From assembly GCA_002417965.1 (NCBI GenBank), contig DIDD01000138.1, forward strand, positions 5,854 to 17,286: a stretch of 11,433 nt of DNA. Direction: 5' to 3'. This document shows, in pieces, positions 5,984-11,433 of the stretch (position 1 is its first letter; each line of letters opens with the position of its first letter). Origin of the DNA: Veillonellaceae bacterium UBA5809. GTDB lineage: Bacteria > Bacillota > Negativicutes > Veillonellales > Dialisteraceae. The translations under genes were made by a program, and so were the position numbers. The notes beneath the pieces were generated by a model. That model saw nothing but the letters and a program-made list of their open reading frames with translations. It did not search any database and was not told the DNA's origin.

Positions 5984-6607
5984 TTATTCAAATACAAACA
6001 AAGCACATGCGATTATCATAAGAACACAGCCTTGAATGATGTCCATGGCGCGTTGGAATCCCGGATGGTGGATGAGATGGTGTCTTGCACGGCCTGCAGA
6101 CAAAGCCACAGCTGAAAAAATAAGAAATGCCTGGACAGCGAAAGCGGCTCCCATCAGGCCGATCTGGGCGGAGGGACTGACAGAGGTGCCGAAACTCACA
6201 AACTGGGGCAGAAAAGCCAGAAAAAAGAAAAGCACCTTTGGATTGGTTATGTTCATGAAAAGTCCCCGTCTGTACAGAGGCCAATGACTGAGTGTGTCAC
6301 GGCCTGCATCAGCCTGGGGCTGCGCATGGTTTTTGAATGCCTTCCAGGCAAGATAGGAAAGGTAAATAATTCCTATATATTTCAGGACTGAAAAAGCAGA
6401 CGGAGACTGGCGGATCAGGGCAGCAACACCGAACATGACCAGGGATGTATGAAAAATTAAACCGCTGCATAGGCCTGCGGCAAGGGTAATGCCGGACCGG
6501 GTTCCGGATGAGAGGCTTTTGGCCAGCAGATAAAGAATATCAGGTCCGGGGGCCAAGGTTAGAAGAATGGAAGCAGTTAGAAAAGAAATAAAGTCAAAAA
6601 TGTTCAT
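5984..6607 (-). CDS. LysE/RhtB family amino-acid exporter
   Basis: Predicted inner-membrane efflux protein of 207 residues, the usual size for the RhtB/LysE family, exporting amino acids or derivatives by proton exchange. Seen: the N-terminal signature LTLAPGPDILYLLAKSLSSG (16-35) followed by RSGITLAAGL, and the mid-protein signature RRGLFMNITNPKVLFFFLAF (113-132). About six hydrophobic segments are spaced as expected. Start choice: the frame extends 14 codons further upstream to an ATG at 6649, but the ATG at 6607 has AGGGGGAA just before it and begins at the conserved MNIFDFISF, so it is preferred. A separate promoter reads it. The substrate cannot be told from sequence. Confidence 0.9.
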   Translation of the reverse strand: MNIFDFISFLTASILLTLAPGPDILYLLAKSLSSGTRSGITLAAGLCSGLIFHTSLVMFGVAALIRQSPSAFSVLKYIGIIYLSYLAWKAFKNHAQPQADAGRDTLSHWPLYRRGLFMNITNPKVLFFFLAFLPQFVSFGTSVSPSAQIGLMGAAFAVQAFLIFSAVALSAGRARHHLIHHPGFQRAMDIIQGCVLMIIACALFVFE

Positions 6608-6660
6608 AAAATTCCCCCTGTGAGAAGAGAATACGCTGGATTTATACATTCTCCCCTTAT

Positions 6661-6689
6661 ATGATAAAGATAACGCAGATTCATGTAAA
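6661..6689 (-). promoter_or_regulatory. Predicted promoter of the LysE/RhtB exporter gene
   Basis: On the minus strand, TTTACA (6689-6684), a 17-bp spacer and TATCAT (6666-6661) each match the consensus at five of six positions. The leader would be about 45-50 nt. The divergent SIMPL gene must share this roughly 120-bp gap; I see no clear promoter for it. Confidence 0.6.
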
Positions 6690-6724
6690 GAATCAAGAAT
6701 GGAAAAATGAAAAGGAGAAAAATT

Positions 6725-7429
6725 ATGAATTGTAAAAAATGGGGTGTATTATGTGCTTCGGCGGCATTGGCATTGTCATGCATGACAGTTTCCGCAGCGG
6801 ATATGCCTGTGAGAAGCATCACAGTGCAGGGCAGCGGTTCTTTATCTGTTATATCAGATCAGGCTTCTGTAAATATAGGAATTGAGACACAGTCTGACAC
6901 AGCTCAGAAGGCGGCTTCTGACAATGCCAGTGTGATGAACGCCGTAAAGAATGCAGTGATTGCTCAAGGGATTGATGATTCACAGATTCATACATCTAAT
7001 TATGGGCTTTGGCCGGTTTATCAGTATGATAAAGGTAAGGCCATACTGACGGGCTATAAGGCCGATAATACACTGAATGTAACGGTTTCTCCCGTTTCCA
7101 AAACCGGATCTGTCATGGATGCTGCTGTCCGGGCAGGGGCGAATAAAATCAATTCTGTATCATTTTCATTGAAAAATCAGGATAAATACAAGGACGATGT
7201 TCTGCGTAAAGCGGTTCTAGATGCCCGCAGTAAGGCAGATGTCATAGCCTCCGCTTTGAATAAACAGGTGGTGAATGTAATTTCTGTCACTGAAGGAAAT
7301 GTCCAGATTATGCCGGTGGGGCAGATCCGTCTTATGGCATCGGATATGGCAGTTAAAGAATCAACGCCTATAGAGCCGCAGAATGTAGATATGGACAGCC
7401 AGATTACGGTGGTTTTTGAAATCCGATAA
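6725..7429 (+). CDS. Exported SIMPL-domain (DUF541, BP26/OMP28-like) protein
   Basis: A 234-residue secreted protein of the SIMPL family (PF04402). Seen: a Sec signal peptide with likely cleavage at VSA-AD (around residue 24), then the family opening VRSITVQGSGSLSVISDQASVNIGIET. The mid-region has IHTSNYGLWPVYQYD and TGYKADNTLNVTV (the typical GYxxxNxLxV pattern), then VSFSLKNQDKYKDDVLRKAVLDARSKADVIA. The C-terminal strand is QITVVFEIR. Known: members form ring or channel-like oligomers (BP26) and are tied to oxidative stress or signalling in scattered cases; no general role is agreed. Start choice: an ATG at 6707 is in frame, but AAAGGAG (6711-6717) lies within that extension and serves the ATG at 6725. 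An SC dipeptide in the signal region is not a convincing lipobox. A long hairpin terminator follows. Confidence 0.85.
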   Translation: MNCKKWGVLCASAALALSCMTVSAADMPVRSITVQGSGSLSVISDQASVNIGIETQSDTAQKAASDNASVMNAVKNAVIAQGIDDSQIHTSNYGLWPVYQYDKGKAILTGYKADNTLNVTVSPVSKTGSVMDAAVRAGANKINSVSFSLKNQDKYKDDVLRKAVLDARSKADVIASALNKQVVNVISVTEGNVQIMPVGQIRLMASDMAVKESTPIEPQNVDMDSQITVVFEIR

Positions 7430-7444
7430 ATGAATTGGAGTGAA

Positions 7445-7494
7445 AGCAGGAGTTCCCTGCCGGCATATTACCGGCAGGGAACTCCTGCTTTTTA
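7445..7494 (+). terminator. Intrinsic terminator between the SIMPL gene and the convergent regulator gene
   Basis: A perfect 19-bp inverted repeat (7445-7463 with 7471-7489), seven-base loop CATATTA, then TTTT and TATA. It ends at the stop of the convergent pdxR-like gene and has only a short T run in the reverse direction (CTTTCA), so it mainly serves the plus strand. Confidence 0.88.
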
Positions 7495-8931
7495 TATAGA
7501 GGCAGACCGCTGCGTCCGATCCAGGGCCCGGCAGAGAGTTCCTAAAAGACGGAAACCTTCTTCCATGACAGGAAGGGAGACAGAAGAGAAACTAATACGC
7601 AGGTGACTGTCCGAGGGTTGTCTGATATAGAAAGAACTCCCTGGGGTGAACAAGAATCCCTTTTGCCGGGCAGATGCAGACAGTGCCTCTGCGGAACAGC
7701 CTTCGGGAAGCGTAATCCATAGTGAAAGGCCTCCTGCCGGTTTTATGAACGACGTGCTCTGGGGCAGATAGTTTTCAGCGGCATCCAATGCAAAATCCAG
7801 ACGCATGCGGCATGCCTGCCGAAGTGAAGAAAGGTGACTGGACCATAGACCTTCCCTGAGATACCAGTCAAAAATACGCTGGGTTAAACCCGATGTGGCA
7901 ATATCGGTAATTTGTTTGATGCTTTTTAAAGAAGGAGCCAAACAGGGAGGCATAATTAAAAAAGCGAGACGGAATCCAGGGAAAAATAAAGAAGATATAC
8001 TTCGGAGATAAATAATCCTGTCATGAGTATCCAAAGACTTGAGCGTAGGCGGGGCGCTGTTTCCATTGTACAGGCCGCCCATATAGTCATCCTCCAGAAT
8101 GTAAAATCGATATCGTTTAGCCAGGCCCAGCAAAGAAATGCGTCTGTCCTGGGAATAAGTAATGCCTGTAGGATTTTGTATGTTGGGGGTGGCATAAAAA
8201 AGGCGGGGATGGAACTTTAAAAGTACTTTTTCCAGGGCTTCCATGGAAATGCCGCTGCGGTCAGTGGGAATATCAATAATTCTTGCGCCGCATGAACGCA
8301 TGGCGGCTGCTGCGCCGGGATAAGTGGGATTCTCCATTACTACGAAATCTCCGGGATGCACCAGAGCACGGGCGGCTACATCAATTCCCTGCTGGGAACC
8401 GGATACGACCTGAATATCACAAGGGGATGACAGGATGCCATGTGTTTCCAGTGAGCGGCAGACAGATTCCCGGAGCGGCTTGTATCCCTGGCTTTCTGTA
8501 TAACTGAAGGCCAGAGACCCATCCCTTTCGATGATGCGGTTTACTACAGAACGGAGCGTAGCTGCAGAAAATACAGCGGGGTCCAGAGTCAGGTGGGCCA
8601 TGTCGTACAGCCCCGGATCCGAGGGACTGCTGAAATCAAAAGATACAGGAGGGGAAGACAGACCGGCGCCTCCCGACACGAAACTGCCGCTCCCTCTTCT
8701 TGTCAGGATATATCCGTTCCTTTCCAGTTCGCGGTAAGCACTCAGCACCGTTCCTATATTAATATGCAGAGAAGCCGCTAATTTTCTGACTGGAGGAAGA
8801 GGATATCCCGGTGACAGATTATGGGAGAGAATTGCTTCCAGCAGTTTTTCATAAAGTTGTCTATAAAGGGGTTCCTTTTTTGAATGATCAAATTGTAATG
8901 ATACAAAATGATAAATATGATTATGATTCAT
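7492..8931 (-). CDS. pdxR: MocR/PdxR-type GntR regulator with aminotransferase-like domain, lacking the PLP lysine
   Basis: A 479-residue MocR regulator divergent from pdxS-pdxT, the position typical of PdxR, which activates or represses PLP synthase genes in response to PLP. Seen: an N-terminal GntR winged helix (about 18-88; PLYRQLYEKLLEAI, LPPVRKLAASLHIN, RNGYILTRRGSGSFV), then a fold-type I aminotransferase domain with VVSGSQQGID (175-184), ENPTYPG (200-206), QNPTG (252-256), LEDDY (279-283) and R445 in LRISF for carboxylate binding. Odd: the Schiff-base motif, normally S-F-S-K-T/L, reads SISSLFFPGFRL (311-322), so Ser314 replaces the lysine. Family knowledge says that lysine holds PLP as internal aldimine; here PLP would bind only non-covalently or a different ligand is sensed. 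The gene symbol rests on family plus location. Confidence 0.85.
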   Translation of the reverse strand: MNHNHIYHFVSLQFDHSKKEPLYRQLYEKLLEAILSHNLSPGYPLPPVRKLAASLHINIGTVLSAYRELERNGYILTRRGSGSFVSGGAGLSSPPVSFDFSSPSDPGLYDMAHLTLDPAVFSAATLRSVVNRIIERDGSLAFSYTESQGYKPLRESVCRSLETHGILSSPCDIQVVSGSQQGIDVAARALVHPGDFVVMENPTYPGAAAAMRSCGARIIDIPTDRSGISMEALEKVLLKFHPRLFYATPNIQNPTGITYSQDRRISLLGLAKRYRFYILEDDYMGGLYNGNSAPPTLKSLDTHDRIIYLRSISSLFFPGFRLAFLIMPPCLAPSLKSIKQITDIATSGLTQRIFDWYLREGLWSSHLSSLRQACRMRLDFALDAAENYLPQSTSFIKPAGGLSLWITLPEGCSAEALSASARQKGFLFTPGSSFYIRQPSDSHLRISFSSVSLPVMEEGFRLLGTLCRALDRTQRSASI

Positions 8932-9001
8932 TGCGCTTCTCCCTCGTTATCTCTATACTATCCATAATTTGTGGATATATTTAATAATTGTATCGACACA
9001 A
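8893..9001. promoter_or_regulatory. pdxR-pdxS divergent control region with candidate operator repeats
   Basis: Two similar dyad 14-mers lie 95 bp apart: TTGTAATGATACAA (8893-8906, inside the first codons of the regulator gene) and TTGTATCGACACAA (8988-9001), identical at 11 of 14 positions. Between them is an inverted repeat TATCCA-N7-TGGATA (8959-8977). A candidate plus-strand promoter has TATACT (8954-8959) with a poor -35 TTGCGC (8931-8936) at 17 bp, as expected for an activated promoter. The role as PdxR sites is inferred. Confidence 0.45.
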
Positions 9002-9030
9002 ATATTATATACCAAAGGAGAAAACAAAGC

Positions 9031-9906
9031 ATGGAGAAACGATGGGAATTAAACAGAAATCTGGCACAGATGTTAAAAGGCGGTGTGATTATGGATGTCA
9101 CCAACGCGGAGCAGGCCAAAATTGCCGAAGAGGCAGGCGCTGCTGCCGTCATGGCTTTAGAACGGGTTCCCGCAGATATACGGAAAGAAGGCGGAGTGGC
9201 CCGTATGTCTGATCCGGCCATGATACGGAGCATACAGGAGGCTGTATCCATTCCTGTTATGGCGAAAGTACGGATTGGACATACGGCAGAAGCACAGATT
9301 CTGCAGGCGCTGCAGATTGATTATATTGATGAGTCTGAAGTTCTTACGCCGGCTGACGAAAATCATATTATGAAGTCTTCTTTTCAAGTGCCTTTTGTAT
9401 GCGGAGCCAGAAATCTGGGGGAAGCTTTAAGACGTATAGGGGAAGGAGCCGCTATGATACGCACCAAGGGAGAAGCCGGCACGGGTAATATTATAGAAGC
9501 GGTACGCCATATGAGAACAATGAACAGGGATATCGGAAGGACGGTCACTGCCTCCGAAGAGGAACTGATGCATTTAGCCAAAGCATATGGGGCTCCTTAT
9601 GATCTCCTGAGATATGTGCATGATCATAAAAAACTTCCTGTCGTTAATTTTGCAGCAGGAGGAATTGCCACACCTGCTGATGCAGCTCTTATGATGCAGT
9701 TGGGGTGTGACGGCGTTTTTGTGGGATCAGGTATATTTAAGTCGGAGAATCCATCCAGGCGGGCGGCTGCTGTTGTACAGGCGGTGACATTTTATGAAGA
9801 TCCGGTGAAGCTGGAAGAGATTTCCGAAAATTTGGGAGCGGCTATGACAGGAATCAATATGGAAGAGATTCCCCGGGAACAGCATATGGCAGACAGGGGA
9901 TGGTGA
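9031..9906 (+). CDS. pdxS: Pyridoxal 5'-phosphate synthase subunit PdxS
   Basis: The synthase half of the deoxyxylulose-independent PLP pathway: it condenses ribose 5-phosphate, glyceraldehyde 3-phosphate and ammonia to PLP in a cytosolic 12-subunit barrel that docks PdxT. Seen: 291 residues, the usual length, with N-terminal KGGVIMDVTNAEQAKIAEEAGA (16-37). Asp22 and Lys79 (VMAKVRIGH) correspond to the catalytic Asp24 and Lys81 of the Bacillus enzyme. Lys146 (RTKGEAGTG) is the second active-site lysine. FAAGGIATPADA and GCDGVFVGSGIFKS form the phosphate-binding part. The frame extends upstream to 8971, but AAAGGAG at 9014-9020 and the conserved MEKRWELNRN fix the start at 9031. The gene is followed three bases later by pdxT in the same operon and is divergent from the pdxR-like regulator. 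Confidence 0.98.
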   Translation: MEKRWELNRNLAQMLKGGVIMDVTNAEQAKIAEEAGAAAVMALERVPADIRKEGGVARMSDPAMIRSIQEAVSIPVMAKVRIGHTAEAQILQALQIDYIDESEVLTPADENHIMKSSFQVPFVCGARNLGEALRRIGEGAAMIRTKGEAGTGNIIEAVRHMRTMNRDIGRTVTASEEELMHLAKAYGAPYDLLRYVHDHKKLPVVNFAAGGIATPADAALMMQLGCDGVFVGSGIFKSENPSRRAAAVVQAVTFYEDPVKLEEISENLGAAMTGINMEEIPREQHMADRGW

Positions 9907-9909
9907 CTG

Positions 9910-10503
9910 GTGAAACGGATTGGAGTGCTGGCACTGCAGGGAGGCTTCGCCGAACATATGCAGAAACTGAGACAGATTTCTTCCGTGGAAGCCGTTCTTG
10001 TAAAAAAGCGGGAAGAATTAGACGGACTGGATGGTTTGATCTTACCAGGCGGAGAATCTACAGCCATGGGGCGCCTGCTCCGCGGAGAAAAACTGATAGA
10101 TATTCTGCGGAAAAAAATCCGCGGAGGCCTGCCTGTCTGGGGGACCTGTGCAGGTATGATTTTATTGGCGGGGGATATAGAAGGACAAAAAGAAACTTAT
10201 CTGGACGTGATGCATATACGGGTGCGGCGGAATGCTTATGGAAGACAGACAGAAAGTTTTTCGTCTGACAGTCCGTGCCCGTCAGTGGATAAGGGCATTC
10301 ACCGCCTGATTTTTATCCGTGCTCCTTATATTACAGGGACGGCCGCTTCTGTTGATATATTATTGAAACTTGACGGGCATATAGTGGCAGCTAAAGAAGG
10401 AACCATGCTGGCGACATCTTTTCATCCGGAATTAACGGATGATCTTTGGTTTCATCAATATTTTGCAGAACAAATTCAACACAGTCCTTCTGTCTTGACA
10501 TGA
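9910..10503 (+). CDS. pdxT: Pyridoxal 5'-phosphate synthase glutaminase subunit PdxT
   Basis: The class I glutaminase that hydrolyses glutamine and channels ammonia into PdxS. Seen: 197 residues, RIGVLALQGGFAEH at the N-terminus, the glutamine/oxyanion loop PGGEST (46-51), nucleophile Cys80 in WGTCAGM, and the His172/Glu174 pair in SFHPEL. The full catalytic triad is present. The start is a GTG directly before AAACGGATTGGAGTG. The preceding AGGGG at about 9895-9900 supports it, and an ATG at 9900 is out of frame. The three-base gap from the pdxS stop implies translational coupling. A long hairpin terminator follows, so the operon has only two genes. Confidence 0.98.
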   Translation: MKRIGVLALQGGFAEHMQKLRQISSVEAVLVKKREELDGLDGLILPGGESTAMGRLLRGEKLIDILRKKIRGGLPVWGTCAGMILLAGDIEGQKETYLDVMHIRVRRNAYGRQTESFSSDSPCPSVDKGIHRLIFIRAPYITGTAASVDILLKLDGHIVAAKEGTMLATSFHPELTDDLWFHQYFAEQIQHSPSVLT

Positions 10504-10504
10504 T

Positions 10505-10553
10505 AATTCTATGCAAAAGCAGCCTCATAAAAAGGCTGCTTTTGCATAGAATT
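10505..10553. terminator. Hairpin terminator after pdxST, likely bidirectional
   Basis: A perfect 21-bp inverted repeat (10505-10525 with 10533-10553) and a seven-base loop. It starts one base after the pdxT stop codon (TGA, 10501-10503) and sits between convergent genes. AAAA/TTTT lies inside the stem next to GCAGCC/GGCTGC, so either strand can form the GC hairpin followed by T residues. Confidence 0.85.
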
Positions 10554-10581
10554 GATTGGCAGTATGGAAAAGCCTTCGCGT

Positions 10582-11433
10582 TCAGGGTGCAGCCTTATGA
10601 CTGAAAAACGGACTGCAGGCGAGGTGGCAGGCGGCTTTGTGATTCGGGCCCAGTACGGTCATAGGCGGCGCTTTGCGGCGGCATATATCCATACACTGGG
10701 GGCACCTTGACTGAAAAGGACATCCCATAGGAAGATCAATGGGACTGGGTACTTCTCCTGAGAGCGTATGAATCGGATCTGAACGTGATTTTCTGATAGA
10801 AAGTACTGATTGAAGAAGTGCCTGTGTATAAGGGTGGAAACAATGTCCTTTTATGGATGGAAGCACTTCCACAATATGTCCCAAATACATGACGGCAATG
10901 CGTTGGCAGAATTGGTCCGCCAGTGCCAGATCATGGCAGATAAATAGATATGAAGTTTGCTTTTCTGATTGGATTCTTTTCAAGAGTTCAATAATACTTT
11001 TTTGAATGGATACATCCAGAGCGGATGTGGCCTCATCACAGATAACAATTTCAGGATCCAGAGAAAGAGCCCGGGCGATGGCGACACGCTGCCGCTGCCC
11101 GCCGCTCATATGATGGGGAAAACGGTCTATAAACGAGGAATCTAATCCGACGAGGCATAGAAGTTCTTCCGCTTTGCTCCGGTCCTGCCCCTTAGCAAGA
11201 AGACCAAAGTTTTTTAAGGGTTCACATAAAATATCCTGCACTTTCATTTTAGGATTAAAAGCTGCTTCGGGATCCTGAAAGACCATTTGTATATGGCGCC
11301 TGTGTTGTCTGAGAGATTCTCCCCGGTCTTTGGAAATATCCCGGCCGAGGAATAGAACCTGTCCTTCTGTCAGTTCATGGAGCTGCATAATGATTTTAGC
11401 GGCGGTGCTTTTTCCACATCCGCTTTCTCCTAC
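10582..11433 (-). CDS. Oligopeptide/dipeptide ABC transporter ATP-binding protein (OppF/DppF-like), 5' end cut by window edge
   Basis: One of the two ATPases energising a peptide (or nickel) importer at the inner face of the membrane. The frame is open to the right edge: the first visible codons give VGESGCGKST, the Walker A motif, so the ATG at 11388 is internal and only some 30-50 residues are missing. In order: Q-loop MVFQDPEAAFNP, signature HHMSGGQRQRVAIARAL, Walker B EIVICDEATSALDVS, switch-His FICHDLALADQF. The C-terminal oligopeptide-transporter extension has YTQALLQSVL and the cysteine-rich GCPFQSRCPQCMDIC plus AACHLAC near the end. All ATPase motifs are intact. As the F-type ATPase is commonly last in such operons, the partner D-type ATPase, permeases and binding protein are probably upstream, beyond the right edge. 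Substrate unknown. Confidence 0.93.
   Translation of the reverse strand, partial: VGESGCGKSTAAKIIMQLHELTEGQVLFLGRDISKDRGESLRQHRRHIQMVFQDPEAAFNPKMKVQDILCEPLKNFGLLAKGQDRSKAEELLCLVGLDSSFIDRFPHHMSGGQRQRVAIARALSLDPEIVICDEATSALDVSIQKSIIELLKRIQSEKQTSYLFICHDLALADQFCQRIAVMYLGHIVEVLPSIKGHCFHPYTQALLQSVLSIRKSRSDPIHTLSGEVPSPIDLPMGCPFQSRCPQCMDICRRKAPPMTVLGPNHKAACHLACSPFFSHKAAP

Noticed and set aside
6707..6724. Six-codon N-terminal extension of the SIMPL protein
   Set aside because: The extension contains the ribosome binding site of the ATG at 6725, which also gives a standard signal peptide.
6770..6800. Lipobox in the SIMPL protein signal region
   Set aside because: The residues before the cysteine (LALS) do not fit the usual spacing, and a normal signal peptidase I site VSA-AD follows.
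8971..9030. Twenty-codon N-terminal extension of PdxS
   Set aside because: It lies over the promoter/operator region and lacks a ribosome binding site; the conserved PdxS start is at 9031.
11343..11388. ATG at 11388 as start of the OppF-like ATPase
   Set aside because: Codons upstream of it to the window edge encode the Walker A motif in frame, so the gene is truncated by the edge.

Overview
This 11.4-kb window looks like an ordinary chromosomal segment of a low-to-mid GC member of the Bacillota (Firmicutes). The evidence is a T-box leader, strong AAGGAGG-type ribosome binding sites, the PdxS/PdxT route to pyridoxal phosphate with a divergent MocR-type regulator, a lipoprotein-type solute-binding protein and T-box/terminator-style regulation. 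I cannot place it below phylum level. No phage, transposon, CRISPR array, rRNA or tRNA was seen.

Layout, left to right. (1) 1-2063, minus strand: a GtrB/ArnC-like membrane glycosyltransferase followed 39 bp later by a RuBisCO-like protein (type IV RuBisCO homologue) that runs off the left edge. (2) 2064-3470, plus strand: a divergent promoter/leader region, then an FMN-dependent alpha-hydroxy-acid oxidase with the full lactate-oxidase active site. (3) 3471-5207: a strong promoter and a T-box leader with one stem I but three successive T-box/terminator modules, controlling a stand-alone branched-chain-amino-acid-type (LivJ-like) lipoprotein, closed by a terminator. (4) 5208-7429: an exported DUF3298 protein (+), a LysE/RhtB exporter (-) and an exported SIMPL-domain protein (+). 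(5) 7445-10553: a vitamin B6 module, with the MocR-type regulator gene (-) divergent from pdxS-pdxT (+), bounded by long perfect hairpins. (6) 10582-11433, minus strand: an OppF/DppF-like ABC ATPase cut by the right edge.

How the genes fit together: pdxS and pdxT encode the two halves of PLP synthase, and the divergent MocR protein is the expected regulator (PdxR). However, its aminotransferase domain has Ser where the PLP-binding Lys normally sits. The T-box leader ties the LivJ-like receptor to the charging state of a tRNA with discriminator base A, plausibly tRNA-Leu. The amino-acid-handling theme continues with the LysE-type exporter and the peptide-transporter ATPase, but this is only a loose grouping. 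The most unusual items are the triple-decker T-box, the RuBisCO-like protein paired with a glycosyltransferase, and the Lys-less PdxR-like protein.
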